From positions 496,001 to 560,000 of the forward strand of contig NZ_JBLBVL010000001.1 of assembly GCF_047250365.1 (NCBI RefSeq): 64,000 nt of DNA. Direction: 5' to 3'. Under the pieces are notes generated by a model. The model was not told the origin of the DNA, made no database searches, and saw only the letters and a program-made list of their open reading frames with translations. The DNA is from Thaumasiovibrio sp047250365 (GTDB taxonomy: Bacteria > Pseudomonadota > Gammaproteobacteria > Enterobacterales > Vibrionaceae). Below are positions 34,315-42,551 of the stretch, in pieces. The stretch's first letter is position 1. Each line of letters begins with the position of its first letter. Position numbers and translations under genes: made by a program.

Positions 34315-36728
34315 TGAAAAAAATCATCCCTATACTGGCAGCGTTCTATCCATTAACGGCAGCACTGGAAGGCACTGATCTAGTTGTTCCGAATACACTT
34401 TCTTTTGCCAGCTTATTGACATACCAGAGCTTTCCGTCTGGAAACATTAATGTTCAGGTCACCAACACCCAGCAGCTTCTCATCGAATTTCACACCATTG
34501 AAGGTTTTTTAAATCAGCGTATTGGTGAGCAAGCAACAGCAAAAATCGCCAGTTCGGTTACCGATGGATACATTGATAGCGCATCAATGGCATCGTTTGG
34601 TGTAGACATGACACTTGATGCAGCGACTTTTCAAACCAACGTAAAAATTAGCCAAGACATCATCTTAGATAGCGGTATTTACTTATCAGCAACTGAGCAA
34701 CCCTACCGTTATGAAGCGTCAACCGAGCCATTTAGTGGCTACTTCAATCTGTTTGCCTCGTTTAACCAAGATGCCGACGTTGATGACAGTGCAATCTTCT
34801 CCAGTGTTAACACCTTGGAGAGCGCGCTACGATTTAATAAGTTCAATCTAACCAATGATTTCGAATACAGTTACGATGAAGCAAACAGTAATCAAATTAA
34901 CCGCATCCAATCACAACTAACCTATGATTTTGCGACTCAGGGCACTCGCGTTACCCTTGGTGACTTCACCCCACAAGTGCTTGGTTTTCAAGGTTCTCCA
35001 AGCTTAGTTGGTTTAAATGTTAATCGTAATTTTGGTCAAATACCGACCCGCAATGTTAGACCTTTGACCAATCAACGCTTTACTATCGTGCGTGCGTCAC
35101 GAGTCGAAGTCTTTGTCGATGACATATTAATACGCCGACTCTCACTCCCCCCTGGTTCATACGACATTCGAGATCTTCCCTTAACTCAAGGGGTGAACAA
35201 TATTAAGCTGAAAATCATCGACCCCTCTGGCCAAGAAGATATTATCGATCTCAGCATTGCTTCGTCACTAAGTCTGCTTGCCGCTGGTGAGTTTGAATAC
35301 CATTTTTCTACGGGAAGTATCAGTAGGACAGACAGTGATGGCAGCCTCGACTACGATACTGGCGATGTCGTCCTCTCGTCAGGAATAGAGGCAGGGATAA
35401 CAGAATCTCTCACTTTAGGCGCTAACGGGCAATTTCGAGATAAGACCTATCAGCTGGGGGCAGGTATAACTTACGCTTTTCCCATTGGCTTAGTTGAGTT
35501 ACAAGGCGCTTGGAGTGACCATCCAGTACTGGGTAACGGCTATGCGTCACAACTTACCTATGACTCTTTTCTCGATGATGATATCCATTCACTCACCGCA
35601 CAATATGAATGGAACTCTCTCGAGTTTACGTCGATTAATGATGCGTTAGAAACATTACCTATTCGTAATGAAGATTCTGTTGAACACTTTCTTTCTCTGT
35701 TTTATCTCTATCGTTTCAATGCGGACTATTCCGCGACCCTATCTAACTCAACTAACCTTACCTTTGCGGGTGATAGCGATTACACAATTGCGGGCGCACT
35801 CTCTGGGCCTATTTTAGATACGCGAGGCACTTGGTTATTTCGTACCACCTACGATAGCAGTGACGACGGCACCGACTTCTTTTTTGCACTGAGTTTTCCG
35901 CTATCCGATACGGCAGATGTTGGCTTCTCATATGATACAAATCTAAACCGTATTCAAGCTTCATATTCCGATACCACGAATCCTGGAAGTACTGGTGGCT
36001 ACTCCATCAATGCACGAACAGAGAATAATGACGATCAAGATATGCTTAACAACGTCAATATTGACTATACTGGCAACCGCTACTTGCTTGCTGCCAACCA
36101 TATTGATGGTCAGCTTGTTGACGGTGAGTATACCTACCGCAATCAAATAAACTTCCAGACCGCATTAGCCTTCAATCGTCACGCTATTGCTCCAGCTCGA
36201 CCAATTAATGATGCTTTCGCAACGATTGCCTTTCACGATACCCTCAAAGGGGCAAAAATCGGCGTAAATCCAATTGATGGCGACATATATCAAGTAAGAT
36301 CAGACACCTTCTCAACACTTGTCGTTCCAGAAATTACCTCGTATGCACAGCAAACGATTGAAACAGACGTAAGCAATCTACCGGCAGGTTATACGCTATT
36401 GAACGACGGTTATGAGATCACACCATACCACCGCGCTTCTTATCACTTTACGATTGGCGATGACGCCAATATCACGGTATTGGGGTCTCTGATTCTGTCC
36501 GATCGCACACCCGTTGCACTTGTCTCTGCGTCGCTAACCCCAGTCGGTAAGCCAGAGAGCAAACCGATAGAGTTTCTTACCAATACTAAGGGGAGATTTG
36601 CAATAACGGGACTTCGTCCTGGTCAATATCAGGTTAAAATTAATACCGCAGACAACCTATCCTTCACCCTCGATGTCCCAGAAGATGAAGGGTATACGAT
36701 TAACTTGGGTACAATTAAGGTTAACTGA
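34314..36728 (+). CDS. Outer-membrane usher of a divergent chaperone-usher pilus
   Basis: An 804-residue secreted protein (signal MKKIIPILAAFYPLTAAL). The middle is a long series of beta-barrel strands with the usher plug-region motif VEVFVDDILIRRLSLPPGSYDIRDLPLTQGVNNIKLKI at about residues 263-300. The C-terminus (about 720-800) is a small beta domain of carboxypeptidase-regulatory type (TNTKGRFAITGLRPGQYQVKI). Length is normal for alpha/sigma-type ushers. It secretes and orders pilus subunits at the outer membrane. The N-terminal substrate-receiving domain is short compared with FimD. Next gene starts 2 nt after the stop codon. Confident as usher; clade not certain. Confidence 0.8.
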   Translation: MKKIIPILAAFYPLTAALEGTDLVVPNTLSFASLLTYQSFPSGNINVQVTNTQQLLIEFHTIEGFLNQRIGEQATAKIASSVTDGYIDSASMASFGVDMTLDAATFQTNVKISQDIILDSGIYLSATEQPYRYEASTEPFSGYFNLFASFNQDADVDDSAIFSSVNTLESALRFNKFNLTNDFEYSYDEANSNQINRIQSQLTYDFATQGTRVTLGDFTPQVLGFQGSPSLVGLNVNRNFGQIPTRNVRPLTNQRFTIVRASRVEVFVDDILIRRLSLPPGSYDIRDLPLTQGVNNIKLKIIDPSGQEDIIDLSIASSLSLLAAGEFEYHFSTGSISRTDSDGSLDYDTGDVVLSSGIEAGITESLTLGANGQFRDKTYQLGAGITYAFPIGLVELQGAWSDHPVLGNGYASQLTYDSFLDDDIHSLTAQYEWNSLEFTSINDALETLPIRNEDSVEHFLSLFYLYRFNADYSATLSNSTNLTFAGDSDYTIAGALSGPILDTRGTWLFRTTYDSSDDGTDFFFALSFPLSDTADVGFSYDTNLNRIQASYSDTTNPGSTGGYSINARTENNDDQDMLNNVNIDYTGNRYLLAANHIDGQLVDGEYTYRNQINFQTALAFNRHAIAPARPINDAFATIAFHDTLKGAKIGVNPIDGDIYQVRSDTFSTLVVPEITSYAQQTIETDVSNLPAGYTLLNDGYEITPYHRASYHFTIGDDANITVLGSLILSDRTPVALVSASLTPVGKPESKPIEFLTNTKGRFAITGLRPGQYQVKINTADNLSFTLDVPEDEGYTINLGTIKVN

Positions 36729-36730
36729 TC

Positions 36731-37621
36731 ATGTTTAAGCCCCTGCTATACGCAACCATCGCCATGCTAAGTGCCAATGCATACGCCCAATGCCAACAAA
36801 AAATAACGCAATTTTATCAACAACCTGCCAATAAACATCAGAGTTACGATATGTTTGGCAATAACCCGTTTCCATTGAGCCAAACATACGTGGTCAAAGT
36901 TACCAATACCGGCACAGAGCAATGCCAATCAACCCTAATTATCAAACCACAAAGCAATGCCCTAACAAATGCGGTAAATCAGCAGCTTAGATTTGAAATC
37001 AACAACCTAGGAACACCTTCAAGACGTTTTGAGAATGGTCTCGCTTTATCCGTGCCACGGCTCGAACCTGGTCAGAACAAAGAAATGCAATTTAGCCTTA
37101 AGTTCCCCAAAGGCCAGTATGTCCGCAGTGGTCGCTTTTCACAGCACTTTGATATCTACCTAACTCAAGCAAAGAACATTGGTCAGCAACTCGATGAGCG
37201 GCGCGAACATTTAACGGCGAATGTAGAGCAATCCGCTCGCATTAGCTTATGGGGGATTGGCGGTGCCAATCGCTATACGGTTGATTTTGGCACCATGACT
37301 TCAAATAAAGAGTTAATCTTACAACCCAAGTTACTCGTGCAAAGCTCAACCGATTATAAGCTAGAGATCTCTTCAGATAACCGCGGAAAAATGCGTCATG
37401 CCGGAGGTAATCCAGAATGGGACGTCAACTATGACTTCTTCCTTGACAATCAACGTATTAATCTTAATAGCACTACTTTCGAGTTACTGGAGCGACAACC
37501 AGAAAACGCAGTCGGGCACCGTTACTCAATGCGTTTTAAGCTGGGCGATGTTAGTCGTCGTCCAGCAGGGAATTATAATGACTCAATTAAGATCAATATA
37601 ACCCCATCTTTAGCCCCCTGA
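36731..37621 (+). CDS. Probable pilus tip or adhesin subunit
   Basis: A 296-residue protein with a signal peptide (MFKPLLYATIAMLSANAYAQ), a first beta domain with two cysteines (CQQKI near residue 20 and EQCQSTL near 63), and a second domain (SARISLWGIGGANRYTVDFGTM... to SIKINITPSLAP) that looks like a pilin fold. A two-domain secreted protein at the end of a chaperone-usher operon is usually the tip adhesin. No family recognised. Starts 2 nt after the usher stop. Confidence 0.6.
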   Translation: MFKPLLYATIAMLSANAYAQCQQKITQFYQQPANKHQSYDMFGNNPFPLSQTYVVKVTNTGTEQCQSTLIIKPQSNALTNAVNQQLRFEINNLGTPSRRFENGLALSVPRLEPGQNKEMQFSLKFPKGQYVRSGRFSQHFDIYLTQAKNIGQQLDERREHLTANVEQSARISLWGIGGANRYTVDFGTMTSNKELILQPKLLVQSSTDYKLEISSDNRGKMRHAGGNPEWDVNYDFFLDNQRINLNSTTFELLERQPENAVGHRYSMRFKLGDVSRRPAGNYNDSIKINITPSLAP

Positions 37622-37654
37622 AGCGTTTTTATTCTTCGCTAAGACCACGTATAG

Positions 37655-37689
37655 TGTGACATCAATATAACTCAAACATTGATGTCACA
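37655..37689. repeat. Perfect 12-bp inverted repeat running into the TSUP start codon
   Basis: Arms TGTGACATCAAT (37655-37666) and ATTGATGTCACA (37678-37689), 11-nt spacer. The last base of the right arm is the A of the ATG at 37689, and no ribosome site separates them. Acts possibly as an operator or as a translational switch. Confidence 0.85.
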
Positions 37690-38444
37690 TGGAAGTCTTA
37701 CATACCTTTTTTCTCTTCTTTGGTTCGTTAGTCGCCAACACACTTGCAGCACTGTCTGGTGGTGGCGCGGGATTATTGCAGCTCCCTTTACTTCTATTTC
37801 TTGGTCTCCCTTTCAGTATTGCCCTCGCCACCCACAAAGTTGCCACCGTGGCACTGGGCTTTGGAGCCGCCACCAAGCACATTCGAGCAGGCACGCTAAA
37901 CAAATGGTTCACCATTTTTGTCGTCGCCTCGGGTAGCTGTGGCGTTATTATCGGCGCTAATATTATATTGGCCGTGCCAGGTGAATACGCAGAAAAAGCA
38001 CTGGGCATACTCATCATTGGTCTCGCATTTTTCTCCCATAACAAGAAGGCGCTGGGACAATACGTGAGCGCAAAAAATCGTCATTGGCGGGGAATGCTAC
38101 TCGGCGGCGCAGGATTGGCCATCATTGGAATCATTAACGGCTCACTGACCGCTGGCAGTGGCCTTTTTGTCACCCTATTTTTAATCTGGTGGTTTGGTTT
38201 TGACTACAAGCAAGCTGTCGCACTAACCATGGTGAGTGTGGGATTATTCTGGAATGCGATTGGTGCGTTCACGATTCAATTCGCAGGAGGCGAATTCTAC
38301 TGGCCTTGGCTACCTGTTTTGCTGCTCGCCTCGCTATTCGGGGGGTATTTAGGTGCCCACCTCTCACAAATACATAATAACCAAGTGATTAAAAAAGCAT
38401 TCGAGCTACTCTCACTTATCGTCGGAATTAAGCTTTTGCTATAG
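37689..38444 (+). CDS. TSUP (TauE/SafE) family membrane permease
   Basis: A 251-residue protein with about 8 membrane helices. The N-terminal ANTLAALSGGGAGLLQLPLLLFLGLPFSIALATHKVATVALGFGAATKHIRAG is the TSUP signature, and the related repeat NGSLTAGSGLFVTLFLIWWFGFDYKQAVALTMVSVG begins at about residue 153. Family members export sulfite, sulfoacetate or other anions; the substrate here is unknown. There is no ribosome site: the start codon is the end of a perfect inverted repeat. A terminator follows and is shared with the convergent peroxidase gene. Confidence 0.88.
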   Translation: MEVLHTFFLFFGSLVANTLAALSGGGAGLLQLPLLLFLGLPFSIALATHKVATVALGFGAATKHIRAGTLNKWFTIFVVASGSCGVIIGANIILAVPGEYAEKALGILIIGLAFFSHNKKALGQYVSAKNRHWRGMLLGGAGLAIIGIINGSLTAGSGLFVTLFLIWWFGFDYKQAVALTMVSVGLFWNAIGAFTIQFAGGEFYWPWLPVLLLASLFGGYLGAHLSQIHNNQVIKKAFELLSLIVGIKLLL

Positions 38445-38456
38445 ATGACAAAATTA

Positions 38457-38483
38457 CGCCTTGGGCAAACAAGGCGCATTTTT
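38457..38483. terminator. Terminator between TSUP and peroxidase genes
   Basis: Stem CGCCTTG / CAAGGCG with GGCAAA loop, followed by CATTTTT on the plus strand; on the minus side it is followed by TAATTTTG. Probably bidirectional. Confidence 0.8.
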
Positions 38484-38498
38484 ATCAGTAACAACCCA

Positions 38499-39998
38499 TT
38501 ACTGTTTTATGAGGTGTATACCTTGTACCCGCCCTGATTGAAAACCTTTTTTAACATAAGGTTCTGGGTCAGACGCTTCCGAGGTATCCGACAAGGTTTT
38601 TAAGTATGCAACCAGCGCCTTCTCTTCATCTTTCGTTAATCTCAAGTTGCCCAGCACAAACGGCGGAGTCACTGTGTCCGTAAACTCCGCTTCTGGCCAG
38701 CAATTGGCTGCTTTTGCTTCCTCAATAGTCCAATCTTGCGTGTTATCGCAACGCGTAATACCAAAGCTACATGCGGTATCAAATACTGGGTTCGTACCAC
38801 ACTGATCCAAGCTATTTGGAGCAACTGCACTATTGTAGAAGTGCACTAAATCATCCAATGACTTGAACCAGCCATTATGCGTATACGCTTTAACAAAGGA
38901 CTGTTCGGGGCGCTTATCGACATTACGCAAGGTCGGGGTTTTATGTTGCCCCAAATGGCGTGGGTCGAATGTTGTAGCAGATACGCCAGGATCCGCGCCT
39001 AAATTGCCTGGAATTTCTGGGTTATTGGGCACGCCAATATTGTGATACTGATCATCCGTATAACGCTCGTCGGCAGTTGTTCCAAATACATTGCCACTAC
39101 GGTGACAAAAAACGCAGTTTCCAGGCGTTGCACCTTCTACATTATAGAAAATGTCATGCCCCAAATTTTCTTCATCTGTTAGGCCAGCCAAAGGAAAATT
39201 CACGTCTTCCTCAAACGCAGCTTCATCACGTAAGGCAATGTCGCGTTTTGAATCAAAAGGATTATTCGCGTCCGATGCTTGCCACGCCGCGAGAGCTAAT
39301 GCAAAGTATGCAAAGGTCTGATCAATATATTGACTACCGCAACGCAACCTCACACCGAAGGTAAATTTATACAAATGATTTCCCCACGGCTGGTCTTTCA
39401 CCGCTCGACAAACCGCTTTTTTATTTGGTAAAGCCTGTTCAACTGAGTTTATAAATGGGCTGGCATGGGCTTGGTCCGATAATGGTCCGACGTACTTCCT
39501 ATATAAAAATTCATAATGTGGCGCTAGACCATCAAACAACGCAATATTATCTTCCATTTCAATCATGTCACCTTTAGCCCGCCCATTCCAAAATGCACCG
39601 CCACAAGGTTGAGGGCCTCGAAATGTTGCGCAGAGAGGGTCGAAGTTAGCCACTCCCTTTAATCGGCGATCCTCCCCCATAAACTGAACATATTTATTCG
39701 TTGGCGGTTTTAATTTTCCGTTACCACCATTTGAACCTGTAACAGCCACTTGCTCAGCATTTTGAAGCGAATTACCATTGGTTCCCCCTGTATCACTGGT
39801 GTGACACGTCGCACAAGACATATCGCCATTGAATGACAAGCTTTCCTCGAAAAATAGGCGCTTACCAAACTCCTCGATATAGGTTAATGAATCTTCCGCA
39901 AATAATTTAATACTGAAAAGAGTCAGGAACATCACTACACATATGCCACTGAAAAGCCGCTTTCTTCTGAGCATCAAACTCATATTATCATCAGGCAT
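38499..39998 (-). CDS. Di-heme cytochrome c peroxidase-like protein (CcpA/MauG superfamily)
   Basis: A 499-residue periplasmic protein from the ATG at 39998, which has AGGAGG 4 nt upstream; the frame is open 21 codons further but without ribosome site. After a membrane/signal segment (LFSGICVVMFLTLFSIKLFA) come two heme c sites: CATCH at 62-66 and CVFCH at 295-299. Typical partners are GTNGNSLQN-like and THNGWFKSLDDLVHFYNS near the C-terminus. Usual bacterial CcpA is about 320-350 residues; this is larger, with cysteine-bearing inserts (DPLCATFRGPQPCGGAFWNGR; CGTNPVFDTACSFGITRC). Likely reduces H2O2 or oxidises another substrate in the periplasm. Monocistronic. Confidence 0.85.
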   Translation of the reverse strand: MPDDNMSLMLRRKRLFSGICVVMFLTLFSIKLFAEDSLTYIEEFGKRLFFEESLSFNGDMSCATCHTSDTGGTNGNSLQNAEQVAVTGSNGGNGKLKPPTNKYVQFMGEDRRLKGVANFDPLCATFRGPQPCGGAFWNGRAKGDMIEMEDNIALFDGLAPHYEFLYRKYVGPLSDQAHASPFINSVEQALPNKKAVCRAVKDQPWGNHLYKFTFGVRLRCGSQYIDQTFAYFALALAAWQASDANNPFDSKRDIALRDEAAFEEDVNFPLAGLTDEENLGHDIFYNVEGATPGNCVFCHRSGNVFGTTADERYTDDQYHNIGVPNNPEIPGNLGADPGVSATTFDPRHLGQHKTPTLRNVDKRPEQSFVKAYTHNGWFKSLDDLVHFYNSAVAPNSLDQCGTNPVFDTACSFGITRCDNTQDWTIEEAKAANCWPEAEFTDTVTPPFVLGNLRLTKDEEKALVAYLKTLSDTSEASDPEPYVKKGFQSGRVQGIHLIKQ

Positions 39999-40391
39999 AC
40001 AACCTCCTCGTAGAATGAAACATACCGGATATACATCAACGTTATTGAATTTAGACTTCATTCCATTAACGTTAGTATATTGATGTAATAAAGAGTGCTA
40101 GAGAAGGTGGTCATTGATTACAACTATGAATAAGAATATCAATAGAAGCTTACTCCTTTGATATAACTAGATAAAAAGCATTTATTATAAATAAGACATC
40201 TATTAACATTACAGAAAGTCATGATAGATAAATATTGCCAATTTATTTGTATTAAAAAAAGTCGTATTTAGTAAATCGAAAAGATACACTTATTGATAAT
40301 AGTGCCCCATGGCGAGAAGCAGTGACATCAGCATAGTTTAAAATGCCAATGCTTGGGCCGACATGACTCGCTGCCCTAATTCACATCAAAA
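39999..40391. other. 393-nt AT-rich spacer
   Basis: Promoter region of the peroxidase gene (minus) and the 3' flank of yfcE (minus). I see no gene, terminator-like hairpin or clear FNR box here. Confidence 0.5.
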
Positions 40392-40937
40392 CTACAAGGC
40401 AACCTCTGCTAGGGTATTATTATTGAAATCTACTACCTTCAACGTATCATTCTCCAATAGGCCGTAGCTTGCGGGATGGCCTCCACGCGGATAAGTCACC
40501 GAGCCTGGGTTAAAGTGAATTTGCTCCCCCACCCATTCCGCAACGGGCAAATGCGTGTGACCATAAGAGAAAATCTCACCGGCTGCGAGTGCTGGCATAT
40601 TGTCTGGATGATAAACATGCCCATGAGTGAGAAACATACGACGGCCATTGGGTAACAATATCCAATGGTAATCCATCAACAACGGAAAATTGAGTAGCGC
40701 TTGATCGACTTCACTATCACAGTTTCCACGCACGGCAATCATTTTATCGGCCAATGGGTTGAGGAGAGCCACTACACCTTGGGGGTCGAGCCCTTCAACA
40801 ATCGGGTTTCTGGGGCCAAAATTTAGTACATCGCCAAGCAAAACCAAATAGTCAGCACCAGAGCGAGAAAACGCATCTACCACCTTTTGGGCTGCTAGCA
40901 CGTTGCCATGAATATCAGAAGCAAAAAACAGTTTCAC
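40392..40937 (-). CDS. yfcE: YfcE-type metallophosphodiesterase
   Basis: A 181-residue calcineurin-like phosphodiesterase. Metal-site motifs in order: FFASDIHGN (D-x-H), LGDVLNFG (G-D), GNCD (G-N-C/H-D), THGH (H-G-H) and YGHTH (G-H-T-H). The best start is GTG at 40937 with AAGAGG 9 nt upstream, which matches E. coli YfcE in length (184); the track-longest start at 40991 adds an unrelated N-terminus. It hydrolyses phosphodiester bonds in vitro; the physiological substrate is unclear. In E. coli yfcE is also just beyond ackA-pta. Confidence 0.93.
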   Translation of the reverse strand: MKLFFASDIHGNVLAAQKVVDAFSRSGADYLVLLGDVLNFGPRNPIVEGLDPQGVVALLNPLADKMIAVRGNCDSEVDQALLNFPLLMDYHWILLPNGRRMFLTHGHVYHPDNMPALAAGEIFSYGHTHLPVAEWVGEQIHFNPGSVTYPRGGHPASYGLLENDTLKVVDFNNNTLAEVAL

Positions 40938-41003
40938 TGGGTATATCCTCTTACTATTACCGCGCCATTGTAACCAATCAACTATACCCAAACCAGTGAC
41001 AAA

Positions 41004-41429
41004 TCAGTCAACATAGCTATAGCCATCTTCCTCACGCAACATGCCATTAAGCACAATATTGTTGTAACTCACCATGCCGACCACTTTGCCTTTTTCAATC
41101 ACTGGGGCACGGCTAATCCCAAAATGTTCAAACATCCTAGCGCAATATTTAACATTCATGTCCGGGGAGACACTCAATGCGGGCTTGGTCATAATCTCGT
41201 AAACATTGGTACGATTTGGCGCACGATTTTTTGATAGTACCTTTTTGGCAATATCGTTCATTAATACAATGCCATACTCATCTTCATCATCGCGTTTATT
41301 AACAATCAGTGCTTTGACCGAAGCCTTTCTGGCAATTCTTATCGCCTCTTCCACAGTGGTTAGGCCATCAACGCAAGCATATGTCGGCATCATCACATCC
41401 CTGACTGACACTTTTACTCGATTACTCAT
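41004..41429 (-). CDS. Two-CBS-domain regulatory protein of the DUF1538 operon
   Basis: A 141-residue protein made of two CBS domains (about residues 7-60 and 75-135), with TTVEEAIRIARKASVKALIVNKRDDEDEYGIVLMNDIAKKVL and SVSPDMNVKYCARMFEHFGISRAPVIEKGKVVGMVSYNNI. CBS pairs bind adenine nucleotides and gate transporters or enzymes. Last gene of a four-gene operon; start overlaps the PII-like gene by 4 nt. With the PII-like protein it is a likely cytoplasmic sensor for the DUF1538 membrane pair. Confidence 0.88.
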   Translation of the reverse strand: MSNRVKVSVRDVMMPTYACVDGLTTVEEAIRIARKASVKALIVNKRDDEDEYGIVLMNDIAKKVLSKNRAPNRTNVYEIMTKPALSVSPDMNVKYCARMFEHFGISRAPVIEKGKVVGMVSYNNIVLNGMLREEDGYSYVD

Positions 41430-41776
41430 AATTCATCCTCAACAAACTTAGCTAGCCGTTCAACTTGGTGAGCGACACCAACCGCATCTTCAATATCAAT
41501 CTGAACCGCTATCCCTTGCCCTGACGCTTCATCAAACTCGCCTACCACTTTTATTCGCTCAAGAATATGGCGGGCGAGGTGCTCTTCAACCACAAACAAC
41601 AAAACATCTCGTTGTACTTCTAGGGTTAAACCAAAAAACGTTTTTCGTTTATTGAGTCCCTCCCCTCGTGCATTATTTATCACCGTCGCCCCTGTCGCTC
41701 CCGCGTGTCGAGCAGCATCGAGCACCGCATCCGTTTTTGCATCATCCACAAACGCGATTATCAATTTAAAGCGCAT
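41426..41776 (-). CDS. PII-like signalling protein of the DUF1538 operon
   Basis: A 116-residue protein from the third of three consecutive ATG codons, which has AGGAG at the right distance. The fold FKLIIAFVDDAKTDAVLDAARHAGATGATVINNARGEG ... LLFVVEEHLARHILERIKVVGEF resembles PII (GlnB) ferredoxin-like subunits: the T-loop region is GEGLNKRKTFFGLTLEVQRD and lacks the GlnB uridylylation tyrosine context. It should form trimers that bind nucleotides and act on a membrane partner. It overlaps the upstream DUF1538 gene by 11 nt and the CBS gene by 4 nt. Confidence 0.85.
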   Translation of the reverse strand: MRFKLIIAFVDDAKTDAVLDAARHAGATGATVINNARGEGLNKRKTFFGLTLEVQRDVLLFVVEEHLARHILERIKVVGEFDEASGQGIAVQIDIEDAVGVAHQVERLAKFVEDEL

Positions 41777-42551
41777 CATCATCTCCTCTTCTCTGACGGC
41801 GATCTAGCCACGCTGTCAACTGTGCATACCCCATCACTGAAATCATGGGAAATAAACTAGCAAAAGCAATTAGCCCAAACCCATCGATCATCGGATGGCG
41901 GCCGGGAACGGTAGAAGCCAGTCCTAAGCCGAGGGCGGCGACCAAAGGAACAGTAACCGTTGAAGTGGTCACTCCACCAGAATCAAAGGCTAATGGAATA
42001 ATAAACTTCGGTGCGATAAACGTTTGAATCACTACAACAATATACCCGCCAATAATGTAGTAATGGATAGGATCACCAACCACAATTCGAAAACAGCCTA
42101 ACGCGATCCCCACCGCCACACCGATAGCGACAGAAACCCTTAACCCATTCACCTTAATCGCCCCACCTGATACCTGGCTCGCTTTTATGGCGACCGCAAT
42201 CAACGAGGGCTCAGCGATGGTGGTACTAAACCCAATCGCAGCGGCAAACACATAAACCCAAATATAGCGCTGCCAGCTAAATGCACTGTCTGCACTCGTT
42301 GCAATAAAACTGGGCGCCGTTAACTGCAGGGCCATATTCTCGCCCAAAGGAAACAACGCCATTTGTAACCCCATGAGAAAAAGGCTTAATCCCAAAATTA
42401 CATAGCCAAACCCCAGCACCATCTTGCCCCAATTTGGCACTCCTCGACGAAGCACACCCAACTGAAAGCCAACAATAATGATCCCAATAGGCAGCACATC
42501 TTTAATGGTTGAAATGAATGTAGAGAAAAAGAAAAGTAGAAGTTCTATCAT
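41766..42551 (-). CDS. DUF1538 membrane protein, second subunit
   Basis: A 261-residue protein with about 7 membrane helices. It shares with the preceding gene the conserved motifs GFSTTIAEPSLIAVAIKASQVS and AFDSGGVTTSTVTVPLVAALGLGLAS, and MIDGFGLIAFASLFPMISVM near the end. DUF1538 pairs occur together and, as I recall, one pair (UmpAB) from a halophilic Halomonas was reported to work as a two-component Na+/H+ antiporter. That makes ion exchange the leading idea here. Start overlaps the first subunit gene by 4 nt. Confidence 0.88.
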   Translation of the reverse strand: MIELLLFFFSTFISTIKDVLPIGIIIVGFQLGVLRRGVPNWGKMVLGFGYVILGLSLFLMGLQMALFPLGENMALQLTAPSFIATSADSAFSWQRYIWVYVFAAAIGFSTTIAEPSLIAVAIKASQVSGGAIKVNGLRVSVAIGVAVGIALGCFRIVVGDPIHYYIIGGYIVVVIQTFIAPKFIIPLAFDSGGVTTSTVTVPLVAALGLGLASTVPGRHPMIDGFGLIAFASLFPMISVMGYAQLTAWLDRRQRRGDDDAL

